Positions 21,701 to 30,200 of a stretch of DNA of 64,000 nt are shown one piece after another. This stretch comes from Cynocephalus volans (Eukaryota > Chordata > Mammalia > Dermoptera > Cynocephalidae): positions 60,710,501-60,774,500 of the forward strand of contig NC_084460.1 in the NCBI RefSeq assembly GCF_027409185.1, read 5' to 3'. The notes under the pieces were generated by a model. That model did not search any database. It worked only from the letters and a program-made list of their open reading frames with translations, and was not told the origin of the DNA. The position numbers and the translations under genes are program-made. Every line of letters begins with the position of its first letter. Position 1 is the first letter of the stretch.

Positions 21701-22292
21701 TTGCTGTGTGAGACCTCTCTGGTGAGCCCAGGTCCCTTCCCCCAGCTCAGACACTCCGGGCAGAGAGGTGCTGGACACTGGGTTTCCCACCCTCGCTCCT
21801 TGCTGCCACGGGCGAGTTGCTCACTCTGAGGGCTCAGCTGCCCAGGCCCAGGCTGGGCCATCAGAGGCCTGCCGAGAGGCTTGGTGCATCCACCAGGGCC
21901 AGCAGCCAGCAGTGTGGTGGCAAGGGCTGGTGCAAGGCTCCCTGCGGTCCTGGCCTCCCTGAAGAGGGAAGCAGATTCAGCTGGCAGGGAGCCAGGAACA
22001 GGCAGCCCCAGCAGCAAGAGCCCCACCCACCTCACCATGCCCCGCCCACCTCACCATGCCCCGCCCACCTCACCACGCCCCACCCAGTTGTGGGTGCAGA
22101 GTTTGATGCCTCCAGGGGTGTCTGAGTCTGAGACCCCCACCTGCCCTCCCTGCGCCCACAGCCTCTGACCCCACCCTGTTCCTGGTCCAGGGCTACAAGA
22201 TGGACGACCTACTGACTTCCTATGTGCAGCAGCTCCTGAGTGCCATGAACAAGCAGCCGGGCTCCCAGGCCCCAGCCTTGGCCCACCCCTAG
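617..22292 (+). CDS. MYO7B: Unconventional myosin-VIIb, 3' part of gene (27 coding exons)
   Basis: Actin motor of intestinal and kidney brush-border microvilli. By established knowledge its tail binds ANKS4B and USH1C (harmonin), linking it to the CDHR2/CDHR5 intermicrovillar adhesion complex. The 27 exons listed below join in frame to 3786 nt, 1261 residues plus stop. Against a human protein of about 2116 residues (from memory) this is roughly residue 856 to the end. Approximate fragment positions: MyTH4-1 134-337, FERM-1 342-651, SH3 646-712, MyTH4-2 789-938, FERM-2 944-1247. Exons were placed from splice signals, reading phase and close agreement with remembered MYO7A/MYO7B tail sequence. 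No frameshift or internal stop is seen. The motor, IQ and helical exons lie left of the window. Odd points are a probable U12-type intron after exon 16 and a weak donor after exon 23. MYO7A is excluded because diagnostic stretches follow MYO7B. Confidence 0.95.
788..1705 (+). other. MYO7B intron
   Basis: Intron between window exons 1 and 2. No repeat or further exon recognised. Confidence 0.6.
1706..1915 (+). CDS. MYO7B: MYO7B window exon 2
   Basis: Residues 58-127, DMEAKTQ to DDADCA, phase 0 at both ends. It contains the acidic stretch before [12 protein letters not shown], a myosin-VII hallmark at the start of MyTH4-1. Confidence 0.92.
2073..2240 (+). CDS. MYO7B: MYO7B window exon 3
   Basis: Residues 128-183, SSLAVWN to GEAAQ. 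It encodes the MyTH4 core motif [12 protein letters not shown]. The donor is gtgagt, phase 0. Confidence 0.92.
2367..2456 (-). mobile_element. tRNA-Ile-like SINE (CYN-like), monomer
   Basis: Read on the minus strand it starts GCTGGCCGGTTAGCTCAGTTGG, a tRNA A-box context. A B-box-like region follows, then a CAA-repeat tail (gttgttgtt on the plus strand). It is a retroposed element, not a working tRNA gene. Confidence 0.75.
2457..2870. repeat. Ancient interspersed repeat, family uncertain
   Basis: The phrase 'atggctcactcacagggctgttggcaggaggcctcagttc' region (about 2579-2620) and the flanks resemble a common old mammalian interspersed repeat that I recognise but cannot name with confidence. Confidence 0.4.
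3614..3691 (+). CDS. MYO7B: MYO7B window exon 4 (variable MyTH4-1 linker)
   Basis: Residues 184-209, a basic 26-residue insert ([11 protein letters not shown] to SSWITGQ). It lies between consensus splice sites and keeps phase 0. It corresponds to the lysine-rich loop of MYO7A MyTH4-1, which is poorly conserved, so the call rests on splice sites, phase and position more than on identity. Confidence 0.75.
3805..3932 (+). CDS. MYO7B: MYO7B window exon 5
   Basis: Residues 210-252, [10 protein letters not shown] to ILRPTLR. It carries the MyTH4 signature [15 protein letters not shown]. It ends in phase 2 (AG of Arg) before gtcagt. Confidence 0.93.
4180..4910 (-). mobile_element. Degenerate LINE-1-like fragment
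   Basis: An AT-rich block inside a GC-rich intron. Stretches such as ccaatatctgggtcatctggggtcagtctc recall old L1 sequence read in antisense. There is no intact reading frame. The family is uncertain. Confidence 0.4.
4911..6181 (+). other. MYO7B intron, GC-rich part
   Basis: The remainder of the 2.2-kb intron between window exons 5 and 6. It is purine-rich on the plus strand (many gga/gag runs). Open frames here have no recognisable product. Confidence 0.5.
6182..6308 (+). CDS. MYO7B: MYO7B window exon 6
   Basis: Residues 252-294, [12 protein letters not shown] to SERFMK. This is the end of MyTH4-1, with the DEIYCQI and [13 protein letters not shown] motifs. It starts with the last base of a split Arg codon. 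Confidence 0.95.
6690..7370. repeat. Degenerate LINE-like sequence in MYO7B intron
   Basis: An AT-rich stretch that resembles old LINE-derived DNA (for example near 7230-7330). No coding potential. Low certainty on family and limits. Confidence 0.3.
7452..7571 (+). CDS. MYO7B: MYO7B window exon 7
   Basis: Residues 295-334, YLLNFIGQ to WLELQ. It links MyTH4-1 to the first FERM domain and contains the conserved [10 protein letters not shown]. Confidence 0.95.
7572..8612 (+). other. MYO7B intron
   Basis: No exon or confident repeat between window exons 7 and 8. Confidence 0.5.
8613..8786 (+). CDS. MYO7B: MYO7B window exon 8
   Basis: Residues 335-392, [10 protein letters not shown] to SVYDK. 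This is FERM-1 lobe F1, which is ubiquitin-like; the strand pattern [20 protein letters not shown] is visible. Phase 0 at both ends. Confidence 0.94.
8787..9486 (+). other. MYO7B intron, CA-rich
   Basis: An intron with a cytosine/adenine-rich plus strand (about 8880-9200) that lacks a regular repeat unit. No gene seen. Confidence 0.5.
9487..9714 (+). CDS. MYO7B: MYO7B window exon 9
   Basis: Residues 393-468, [12 protein letters not shown] to EYSFQK. This is the F1-F2 junction of FERM-1, with [12 protein letters not shown]. It is the longest exon in the window (228 nt). Confidence 0.95.
9950..10170 (+). mobile_element. MIR element
   Basis: A tRNA-derived ancient SINE. The order 'gcagagccttgtggtcaagaacgtggcc', 'gagttcaagtccca' and 'ctctctgagcctcgg' follows the MIR consensus. 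It lies in the intron between window exons 9 and 10. Confidence 0.75.
10754..10921 (+). CDS. MYO7B: MYO7B window exon 10
   Basis: Residues 469-524, [12 protein letters not shown] to TAAHAK. It encodes lobe F2 of FERM-1. The donor is gtcagc, phase 0. Confidence 0.94.
10922..12054 (+). other. MYO7B intron
   Basis: No exon found. It contains a three-fold gggacaca repeat near 11484-11506 and a purine-rich plus strand around 11510-11670. No mobile element recognised. Confidence 0.5.
12055..12172 (+). CDS. MYO7B: MYO7B window exon 11
   Basis: Residues 525-564, APYTQARV to VTTLSG. This is the F2-F3 region of FERM-1 ([11 protein letters not shown]). It ends in phase 1 inside a Gly codon before gtaaca. 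Confidence 0.94.
12256..12382 (+). CDS. MYO7B: MYO7B window exon 12
   Basis: Residues 564-606, [12 protein letters not shown] to LATNR. It encodes FERM-1 lobe F3 (PH/PTB-like), including [13 protein letters not shown]. The intron before it is only 83 nt. Confidence 0.94.
12383..13316 (+). other. MYO7B intron
   Basis: No exon, RNA gene or clear repeat recognised. Long antisense frames here are chance openings in GC-rich DNA. Confidence 0.5.
13317..13480 (+). CDS. MYO7B: MYO7B window exon 13
   Basis: Residues 606-661, [12 protein letters not shown] to DRKAT. This is the end of FERM-1, leading into SH3. It starts in phase 2 and ends in phase 1. Confidence 0.93.
13780..13905 (-). mobile_element. 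MIR-like fragment
   Basis: 'cattttacagacacggaaccggaggctcagagagg' followed by 'agggtcacaggtcacagca' is the reverse of the MIR core and 3' half. The rest of the intron to 14544 shows a second similar trace near 14195-14250 (ccattttaccgatggg). Confidence 0.55.
14545..14726 (+). CDS. MYO7B: MYO7B window exon 14 (SH3 domain)
   Basis: Residues 661-721, [14 protein letters not shown] to PSAQLL. It encodes the SH3 domain between the two MyTH4-FERM units; the LPFKKGDLL and [12 protein letters not shown] strands are recognisable. Confidence 0.94.
14870..14930 (+). mobile_element. MIR 3' end fragment
   Basis: 'gcacttagtaggtgatcaataaatggg' matches the MIR terminal sequence. The AATAAA here belongs to the repeat and is not a gene end. 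Confidence 0.5.
15118..15205 (+). mobile_element. tRNA-Ile-like SINE fragment (CYN-like)
   Basis: It reads gatagagcatggtgctgaaaacaccaagg, then agggttgaatccctgtacc, then an AAAC-rich tail. This is the same head as the dimers at 37061 and 49871, but 5'-truncated and diverged. It follows a MIR-like segment (15060-15117). Confidence 0.7.
15846..15976 (+). CDS. MYO7B: MYO7B window exon 15
   Basis: Residues 722-765, [12 protein letters not shown] to SYKFFR. This is the charged linker between SH3 and MyTH4-2, ending in phase 2. Confidence 0.93.
16195..16352 (+). CDS. MYO7B: MYO7B window exon 16
   Basis: Residues 765-818, RAPEKETVS to CQIFLA. It starts MyTH4-2. The exon must end at 16352, in phase 1 of an Ala codon, because the next bases read ATATCCTT, a U12-type AT-AC donor. 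No usable GT donor exists before a stop in this frame. Confidence 0.85.
16353..16609 (+). other. MYO7B: Probable U12-type AT-AC intron of MYO7B (257 nt)
   Basis: The intron begins ATATCCTT (16353-16360), the full minor-spliceosome donor consensus. A branch-site match TCCTTGAC lies at 16594-16601, and the intron ends in AC at 16608-16609, nine bases past the branch adenosine. Splicing here restores the expected protein order [19 protein letters not shown] alternative does not give that protein. Confidence 0.8.
16610..16763 (+). CDS. MYO7B: MYO7B window exon 17
   Basis: Residues 818-869, [13 protein letters not shown] to HNSNR. This is the MyTH4-2 core. The start at 16610 follows the AC of the minor-class intron. 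The AG inside AILRYMG at 16618-16619 is coding, not an acceptor. It ends in phase 2. Confidence 0.85.
17247..17402 (+). CDS. MYO7B: MYO7B window exon 18
   Basis: Residues 869-921, [12 protein letters not shown] to RRIQRVLR. MyTH4-2 with the [15 protein letters not shown] motif. Confidence 0.95.
17403..18032 (+). other. MYO7B intron with a 15-bp tandem repeat
   Basis: The intron between window exons 18 and 19. Three 15-bp units with the core gtgggcaccctc occupy 17622-17666. Nothing else recognised. Confidence 0.6.
18033..18138 (+). CDS. MYO7B: MYO7B window exon 19
   Basis: Residues 921-956, [13 protein letters not shown] to NDTNE. This is the junction of MyTH4-2 and FERM-2, with the conserved KIYFPNDT. 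Confidence 0.95.
18139..18997 (+). other. MYO7B intron
   Basis: No repeat or exon recognised between window exons 19 and 20. Confidence 0.5.
18998..19111 (+). CDS. MYO7B: MYO7B window exon 20
   Basis: Residues 957-994, [12 protein letters not shown] to IKITDK. FERM-2 lobe F1, phase 0 at both ends. Confidence 0.95.
19457..19544 (+). CDS. MYO7B: MYO7B window exon 21
   Basis: Residues 995-1024, [13 protein letters not shown] to PQKEG. It ends in phase 1 before gtgagg. FERM-2 F1. Confidence 0.94.
20068..20174 (+). CDS. MYO7B: MYO7B window exon 22
   Basis: Residues 1024-1059, [12 protein letters not shown] to LHYHQ. FERM-2 F1-F2, with [10 protein letters not shown]. Confidence 0.94.
20609..20794 (+). 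CDS. MYO7B: MYO7B window exon 23
   Basis: Residues 1060-1121, [12 protein letters not shown] to EEWKK. FERM-2 lobe F2. Homology and phase require the exon to end at AAAAAG, where the donor reads gtcctc, a poor match to consensus. Confidence 0.9.
20994..21110 (+). CDS. MYO7B: MYO7B window exon 24
   Basis: Residues 1122-1160, [12 protein letters not shown] to FFEVK. End of F2 and start of F3 in FERM-2 ([12 protein letters not shown]). Confidence 0.95.
21320..21403 (+). CDS. MYO7B: MYO7B window exon 25
   Basis: Residues 1161-1188, [12 protein letters not shown] to HPKTK. FERM-2 F3. Confidence 0.95.
21602..21721 (+). CDS. MYO7B: MYO7B window exon 26
   Basis: Residues 1189-1228, [12 protein letters not shown] to CETSL. 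FERM-2 F3, with [12 protein letters not shown]. Confidence 0.95.
22020..22087. repeat. 19-bp minisatellite in the last MYO7B intron
   Basis: About three and a half copies of a 19-bp unit, cacctcaccatgccccgcc. The last copy has two substitutions. It lies 103 nt or more before the terminal exon. Confidence 0.8.
22191..22292 (+). CDS. MYO7B: MYO7B terminal coding exon
   Basis: Residues 1229-1261 and the TAG stop: [12 protein letters not shown] to APALAHP. It matches the end of the myosin-VII family, so the C terminus is full length. Confidence 0.95.
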   Translation, partial: GYKMDDLLTSYVQQLLSAMNKQPGSQAPALAHP

Positions 22293-22592
22293 TGGCAGAT
22301 GCCAGCTTGCCCACTCACCCTTCCCAATCTAGGGTCCCGGTGGCTTCCCTAAAGTCCCTCCCCACGTGGCCCAGGGGCTGCCCTCTGCAGACAGCCTTCC
22401 ATGCTGCCCTCCCCCCAAGTCCCCCGACTCCCCTCGGCACCACAGATGACCCCCTCTCTCCTGGGCTCTGACCACAGAGGCCAAAGGAGGGGCCTGGGGC
22501 AGGGCCGGGAGCCTCGGGCCTCCAGGCTGGTAGTGGATGGCTGAGAGGAGCTCCCCCACACAGAATGTTCAGTAAAAATTCATGGAGCAGCA
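22293..22592 (+). other. MYO7B: MYO7B 3' untranslated region with variant poly(A) signal
   Basis: The sequence after the stop is GC-rich. A poly(A) signal variant, AGTAAA, lies at 22571-22576; no AATAAA is nearby. The end at about 22592 is inferred from the usual 10-30 nt spacing, and a GT-containing stretch (gtgagtgtgtccctg) follows. Confidence 0.6.
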
Positions 22593-24082
22593 AGTGAGTG
22601 TGTCCCTGAAGGAACGGGGTGGGGACACCCGGTAGGCAGGAGGCCTGAGAGGCACTGGCTGCAGAGTCCCTTCCAGAAAAAGCAGAACACATTGTGACTT
22701 CTCCAGGGAAAGCCGGATGACCAACGCATTCTCCAGGAATGACTTCACACCCCATGTCGCCTCCCTCCCTTCCTTCCTCTCCCTTCCTCCTCCTCATACT
22801 TTCTCATACTGGGGAGCTCTTGCTTCAAGGCCCGTCTGCACACCTTCTCTCCTTCCCCATGGGGCACTGCAGGAGCAGGCTACTCCCAGGAGGGCCAGGG
22901 TGAGGGTGCCGCTCTCTGGCCGCTGGCTTCCTACTAAAGCCAGCCTGTCCCTGGGCAGTGGGCAGAGCTGGACACCGGACCTTGGAGGCCTGGGTTCCCC
23001 CTGACTTGCCATCAGGCCCTGTCCAAGCCCATCCCCCTCTGCCCAGACTGGCCTTATATCCAAACCCTGATGGCAGCTTGGCCTGAGACAGGGCTGGGTC
23101 CCACCTGAACTCTTTCACCTGCCTGTCTGGTGTCTGTCTCTGCATATGATAATGCCAGCAGCAGTCTGTGTCCACACAGACTGCTGCACCACTCCCCCAC
23201 CCCTGCCACCACAAACCACACAGGCCCTTGTGTTTGTGTGTATAAGCCTTCATTGTGCAAGCATAAGCCCCAATGCCAGGTCTGCGCTGGCCATGGAGGA
23301 AGTGTCCTCCCTGGACGAGGTGAGGATGAGCCACCCGACCCCACTGCCCCCTGGTCCCTGGCCATGCCCAGAGGCTGGATGCAGGCCCTGCAGCAGGGGA
23401 GAGGGAACTGCAGTGGGCTAGGGTCGGGCAGCCAAGGCAGGACTTTAGGAAGGCCTAGTGAGTGACAGGGGGAGTGGGGTCCTGGCTGCTCCAGCCAGTT
23501 TGTGGTGGGAGAGCAGGACTTGCCGGCCCAGTTTGGGCACAGCGATCTTGGCTGAGTGAGTGGCTAAGGATTGAAGAGTGGCTCCCATAGGCCTCTGACT
23601 GTGTGGCCCTGGCCATGGGCATCTCAGGTGCCACATGCATACAGTGGGACCACTGTGGGGTGGAGGCTCCCACGGGAGAGTGTGCCATCAGGCTCCTCTG
23701 GGGAGGGACAGGTCAGGACAGGACAGGTTGGGACTGTTGTCTACACAGGGGCGGGGGACCCCAGGACCTGATTTGCTCCTGTCCCTGGAGGACTGTGGGC
23801 TGAAGCTGTGGGCACAGGTGGACGTGGCTGTCAGGCCCCTGCCTCTGTCCCCTGCCCCTGCATAGAAGGAAGAAAAAGAGAGGCTCTGGGACAAAGGAGA
23901 GCAGGGACACAGAAAGAGGAAATGATGAGCAGAGCAGAGGGGAGGGATCTGCGGAGGAAAAGAGGACACGAGGCCTCAGAGAGCAGAAGCAGAGTGGGAG
24001 GTGACAGAGAGGGAAGCCAGCAGAGGGGCAAAGGCGAGGCCCTGGGAGAGGGAGGAGGGAGAGCTGTGCAGGCGGATGGCTG
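22593..24082 (-). other. LIMS2: MYO7B-LIMS2 convergent interval, includes LIMS2 3' UTR
   Basis: Sequence between the probable MYO7B poly(A) site and the LIMS2 stop codon. The LIMS2 3' UTR must lie here on the minus strand. I found no antisense AATAAA or ATTAAA (plus-strand TTTATT or TTTAAT), so the end of the transcript cannot be set. Confidence 0.5.
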
Positions 24083-24230
24083 TCAGGCAGAGTTGAGGTC
24101 CATAGCCTTGGGCTGGGCCTTGCGGGAGGTCAGCTCTGACAGCTTCTTCAGCCGCTTCTTCAGCTCCAGCGGGAACCTCTCGTAGCACTTCTTACACACG
24201 GGCTTCATGTCGAACTCCACAAACTTGTTC
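24083..24230 (-). CDS. LIMS2: LIMS2 terminal coding exon (end of LIM5)
   Basis: It encodes [15 protein letters not shown] to the end (MDLNSA, TGA at 24085-24083). The acceptor on the minus strand is cttag, and the exon starts with the last base of a Lys codon. The basic tail [14 protein letters not shown] is a PINCH C-terminal feature. Confidence 0.95.
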
Positions 24231-27200
24231 CTAAGCACAGGCCCAGCCATCAGGAGAGTGCCCCTGCCGGCTCTGGCCCCGACAGGTGACGGGGAGTCAG
24301 AGAGCCGGCTTCCCTCAGCCCCCCGCCCACAGCCCCGCCTGGCCTGCTCCCAGCCCGAGGCCGGGCCCGGCGGGCTTCTGGCATGGTGGATGAGAGATGG
24401 GCCTCGAGGCCTCCCTTCCCTCCTAAAGGCTTCTCTTGGGGTTCTGGCACCCCAAGAGAGGCTCTCTGCTGCCCTCAGACCCGGGCCCCGTCTCTCCCCC
24501 ACAGCTCCAGCCATCCCACGCCCCTACGGCTTCCTGGACGAGCCCGAGTCTGTCTGCCTCCTTCGCATATGCTGTCCCGTGGGCTCCGATGCCCTTCCGT
24601 CCCCTCTAGGGTGTGTGACTCCTCCTCTCACCATGCCCTGGGGTTCCTAGATGTGCCCCCATCTCCCTTGGCTGCCCCTTGCCCCCACTGCATCCCCAGG
24701 GCCTGACTGTGGTGGGCATGTGGGGAGGACCGATGGCAGGAATGACGCCCACGCACCCGCGGGCCTCACACATGCCCCGTGGCAGGGGTGACTTACTTCA
24801 GGGTGAGCTTGCTGTTGCAGGTGGAGCAGGAGAAGCAGCTCACACACCAGGCCTTGTTGAGGGCCGACACCACTGTGAGGGCAGAGCGGGAGCTCAGCAG
24901 GCCCCACCCAGGCCCCACCCAGGCCCCGCGGGGCAAAGCCAAGAACCCTGGGGAGGGAGAGCGGGTGGGGGTGGGGGCCTCACCGTCACCCTCTATGACG
25001 CGGCTGCAGGTGTAGCAGACGTCCCCAAAGAGCTGTGGACCAAGCAGGCTGTCAGTCACGCCCCGGCCTGGGGCCAGAGCGCAGCCCGGCCCAGCCCTTC
25101 CCCACGTTGCCACTCCCAGGCATCTTTCTGCCCTTCCTGCCAGGCACAGCCAGAGGCGTCAGGTGAGGGCACCTCTGCCCACTAGAATCACCCCAGGAAG
25201 GGAAATAGGCTGAGGCACTTCTCCCCAAAAGGCCTCTTTGCTCCTGCTGGTGTCCCACCCCATCATCCTCTGTCTTCTTTCTGTTCCAGAGCGGCAGGTG
25301 GGAGAAGGGTGCTGGCAATGTCACCCGCCGCACCCAGGACCTCACATCGTCATTTCATTCAGTCCTCACAACAGGCTTGGGCCACCACGGCACATTTTCC
25401 AAATGAGGACACAGACCTGGCGTGCAGGCTGGCCATAGCACTGCGGCAGGGCTCCAGGAGGGCTGCCCGCACTCAGCCTCTCCTGCTCACCAGCAGCTAC
25501 CAGGTCCCCCTGCCGCCCTTCCTGACCTGTGTCCTTTCAGGCTCTGCCCTCGCCTCACCTGGTTGTAGTGGGTCTCACAGTAGGCCAGGCCCTTCTTCTC
25601 ATAGTGCCGGTGCCCCAGGAATGGCTTCTCACACTTGGCACAGACAAAATGCTGGGAGGAGAGAGGGCAGGCCAGGGCAGCTTCAGGGCTGGAGCGATAA
25701 CCCCAGGAGACATCAGTCACCCCAGAAGACAGGAAACAGAGGCCAGGCAAGGCAGAGGCCTTGCAGGGCTCACAGCTGGGCAGAGGGGCTGACACCTCCA
25801 TGAAGGGGACTCTGCTCCTCCTCTAACACACGCACAGTGACATCTTAATGCCATCATCCTCTCCTGGCCTGGTCTCCCACTCAGCAACCTTAACCTGAGG
25901 GGTCAGGTGCCAGCCAGGTGCTGCAGAGGGTCCTCACAGGTGGAAGGGACCTGCTTAGCAGGGTGCCTCCTGTGGCCTCCCCTCGAGCTTGAGGTCACTG
26001 GGAAGCACCTTCCTGTTGCAAGAGGACGCAGCATGTGAGGACACACCCTCCCCAGGGGCTGGGAGCCTGGGCCTGCACCAGGGCAGGATGGCTGTGGCCT
26101 CTTGCCGATCTTCTCAAACAGGTCACCCAGGCACAGCTTCAGGACACAGGGCTGGCCAGGTCGTCGGAGGACACAAACCTCCTTTCCAAATGTGTCTCTA
26201 AGAACATTAGAGCCCTCAGTCCAGGGGTGAGGGGTGCCCAGGTACACACACCTGAGCAGCTCACCAACTCTGTGTCCACACGGGCTGTACACACAGCCGG
26301 TTCTGTCAACCACAGTCCCAAGGGGAACCCAGGGCAGACTGTCCCCAAGATTTTCTCCTGACTTTGGAATCCTCTAGAATGCCAGGAGGGGATTGACCAT
26401 GAAAGTGACCATGGCTTTCAGGCTCAGGTCTCCTGGCTGCATGGACGGGCTGGGGTCCTGGCTGAGTACAAGGAGGGACAGCACCCAAGAGGAAGGTCCT
26501 CGCCAGGAGCCAGCAGCAGCCTGGGCTGGAGTGGGGAGGGGCTGCTTGGCCAGCCTCTGACCGTGGCCAAGAGCCAGGGCATCTGCACCTGAGGCCACGC
26601 GCCTGCCAGCCTGGCTCACCTCCACATGCCACTGCTTGCCCAGCGCATTGACCACGCGGCCCTCGATGGGTCGGCGGCAGGCCCCGCAGATGGGGACGCC
26701 CATCTTGTCGTGGCAGGGCAAGCAGTAGAGCTCACCCTTCAGTTCACGAGCCTCGGCAGTCAGCTCCTTCCTGGAAGACAGTGCAGAGCCCCCAGGTTAG
26801 TCCCAGCCCTTCTGCAGAGCGCCAAGGCGGATGGCTCTCTCTGATCTCTGGTCTCTTCGGAGACTTCCTGTGTGTGCCCCAGACGGGCCCTGGAGCACAG
26901 AATTCCTGCACAGGCCCAGCAGAAGGGCAGCCTGTGTTCTGCACCGCCTGGCCCTCTGAGAAGCAGGCCTGTTCTCAGGCCCCCCTCCTCCTCCAAACCA
27001 GACTGGGTGTCTGGGCCAGAACAGAGGGGGCCTCTGGGGGTGACTCCACAGCGTCTCTCCTTTCCTCCTCTGTCTCCAACACCAGCACCAACCCCACTCT
27101 GGGAGCCACCACATCTCACCCTCACTCTCTACGCCTTTGGTCCCTTTCTCCCTGCTCTGTCTCAACCATCACCCCCCACCCCTGACCCCAAGCCTTAAAT

Positions 27201-30200
27201 GCCCTGAACAGAACCCCGGAGAGCGGAGCTTCCTGCTGAAGCCAGTCTTGGCCCCATTCCACCTCCAACCTGCAGCCCTGCAGCCCTCTCTCCACCCCTC
27301 TGCCCACCTGGCTCACCTCTCCTGCCTCATCACTGCCTGGGGTGGGGGACTCGTTGCCCATCTGTGACAGCCCTGGCTCCTTGCCTGCCCCCATCACAGG
27401 GACCAGGCCATGACCTACCCACAATGGGTGCAGCTGAAGTGGTCCGGGTGGTAGGCGTCATTCCTGAACATGAGGGGCTGCTCATCAATGACCAGGTGGC
27501 ACCGCTGACAGATGTATTTGCCCAGGCCCTTGGCCTTCTCACGGTTGTGGCAAGGCCGGCAGAGGTGCCTGTGCGAAGCAACAGAGGTGTCAGGGGCAGA
27601 CGCCCCCTCCTGCTCCTCCTCCCTAGACAGCCCAGGCCACCTCCAGAAGAGAGCTCTGGACCCCTTCCTGCTCCTCCTCCCTAGACAGCCCAGGCCACCT
27701 CCAGAAGAGAGCTCTGGACCCCCACCTGCGGCTTTGAGAGTGCCTGGGTGCTACAAAGGGGTCTGCCCAGGGGCACAGAGCAGCAAACTGCCCAGTCATG
27801 TGGCCTAGAAGGCCACAGTCCTGCCCTCTAAAAGGAACCGGTGCTCAGGAAAAAGACTAGACGAAATACAGTTGAATGTTCGCGTTTGCTGCCTTTGGGA
27901 GGTATTTTCCTTCTTTCCACTTTTTCTGAGCCTGGAACATTGTGTGGAATAGAGCAGACATTTAATTAATAGTGAAAAATTAGTTTTATTTTTAAAATGT
28001 TTTTTAACACACACAAGTTATAGTGAATGTTAGCCTTAAAAACCCACTGTGCCCAACAGAGTGGCCAGTGACTGCAGGACAGGCAGGCCTGCTCATCCCG
28101 TTCCTTTGGGGTCCACCAGATGAAGAGGAGCCCAAACATGTACAGGCACTTTCTGTCTCCAAAAACAGGCATGGCTCTGTCAGACAGAGGTCCTCACACC
28201 CAGGCACTGTCATTACAGAGTCTTTTTTATAAAGACCTTAAAGTAATTTCTGATGCTACTCCCTGTGTTGGGCAACAGCTGTGGCCTCAACAGAGCGAGA
28301 AATCAACATGGTTTCTGTTCTTCAGGCCTCAAAGGTGGCAAGAATTTAGATCCAGGATCCAAAGACGCACAAAGGCCCCCATCTATCATCCATCGCTCCC
28401 CCTTCCCCACCTGCCAGCCCGATCCAAAAGTGCTCTGGATGCACCCAGGCCCCCTTCTCTGGCCCCGTCCACAGGGAAGCCCCTGCACCCCTCCCTGGCC
28501 TCCACGGAGACCTGACACCCAGTATTGGCTCCTTCCACAGTCCAGTCAGGGAGTCTCCTTAAGAGATTAACTCTCAGACTCTCAAGATCCCCCAACCGGA
28601 TTGCAGGAGGCAGATCCCAGACACCAGGGCAGACAACTCAGTGTGCCTGCCCTGACCCCAATCCCTGCTACCCCAGTTTTGGTCTGGACTCCACCCCGCA
28701 CAGCACAGCTCTCTGCTTGCCCTGGGTGTCTATCTTCCCAGCTGGTGTGCAGGGCGAGGAGCCCGAGCCAGGTGCCCAGTAGCCACTGGCTGAGTTGCTG
28801 AATAGATTCCAGCTGTGCCTCCACCAGATCCTACATGCCCAGCACAGGACCAGTTTGTTGAAGACGTGAGTGAATGAATGACTGTGCAAGAGAGGAAGGG
28901 GGACGGTGGGCATCATCTCCTCAAGACAGCGTGGCCAGGCCCAGACTAGAAGCCAGTCTCCCGGTCCGGGACCCCTGGCCCTCTCTACCTACACAGTGGG
29001 CAGCAGATGCGGCCTGTGGCTGCAGTCTTCATCACCATGGTGCCCGAAGCCCACCCTCACCCAGACCTCTGTCCCCTGGCCCCCTCCCAGGCCACCTCTA
29101 CAGCAGGCCCAGGGCTGAGCCACCCCACCCAGCCACCCACTGTGGCTAACCCATTCCCCTCACCTGTGTCTCAATCACGGTCACAGCATTTATTTCCCAT
29201 AACCCACTCCCAATTTTGGTGACCACTCCTTAGCTTAAGGATAACATTCAACCCATATGGAATAACTTCTGTTTCAAAAAAAAAAGTAGCTCGACTCCCC
29301 AAAATTCTATTGCAGCAGTCAGTGCCCTTGAAGACACCATCAGTGATCACCCTGGTGACAGGTTTGTGAGCCCAGAAATGCCCCACTCAGGACAGCCACT
29401 TTCAAACACTCATGTTTCCAGTCAGTGTAAGCCAGTCCTTCCCAACAGCCCCTCACGGGGCACAGCAGGAGAGGGAGCCAGGCCCAGGCTCAGACACTCA
29501 CATACCCCACTGGCTCCCAGGCGAGACGAACAGGGAAGCCCACCTCTCCTGGAAGACCCCAGATGGGGAACAGCTTCTCAACAGACCCGACCTTCAGAAT
29601 TTTTTTCCAGGTAGAATTAAGATGAAACCAAGAATTCTAGTATCAAGATGCAGCAGGAAAAAAAAGATCAAAACAAAACACACACACGAAGTGTAAGTTC
29701 TGGAGTGACATACGCTTGGACTCAAATCCTGGCTCTGCTACTTCTAGCATTTGCTATTGGGTGAGTTACCTCATCTCTCAGAGCCTCAGTTTCCTTGTCT
29801 GTAAAATGTGGCAATAAACCCAGCTGCACGTGGTTATGTGAAAAGACAAATTTAAGATAGTGCATGTGGTAAGTACTCCCTAAATGCCAGCCACGGACAG
29901 TTTTAACCATTTTAACTAAAAAACTTAAAAGTCTTTTGAAGCTAGGAATAGTGATTTGGTTCCCTGTGTTACTGGATTTATCGTTTTTAGATAACTTTGT
30001 TCATTCAGTCTTGGGAGTGGCCATCGGCAACACCCAAACACATCCCAGCCTTGAGCTACCCCAGGAAGGCATCTTGGGAGCTGGCGGAGTGGGCCACAGC
30101 GACCCTCTTCACATCCCTCCCGTCTAGAGGAGGAGCCCGCACAGGCGAGGCCCAGGCCTCCTGGCTGAGCCGCGTCCCACAGGCAAGACAGCGCCCCATT

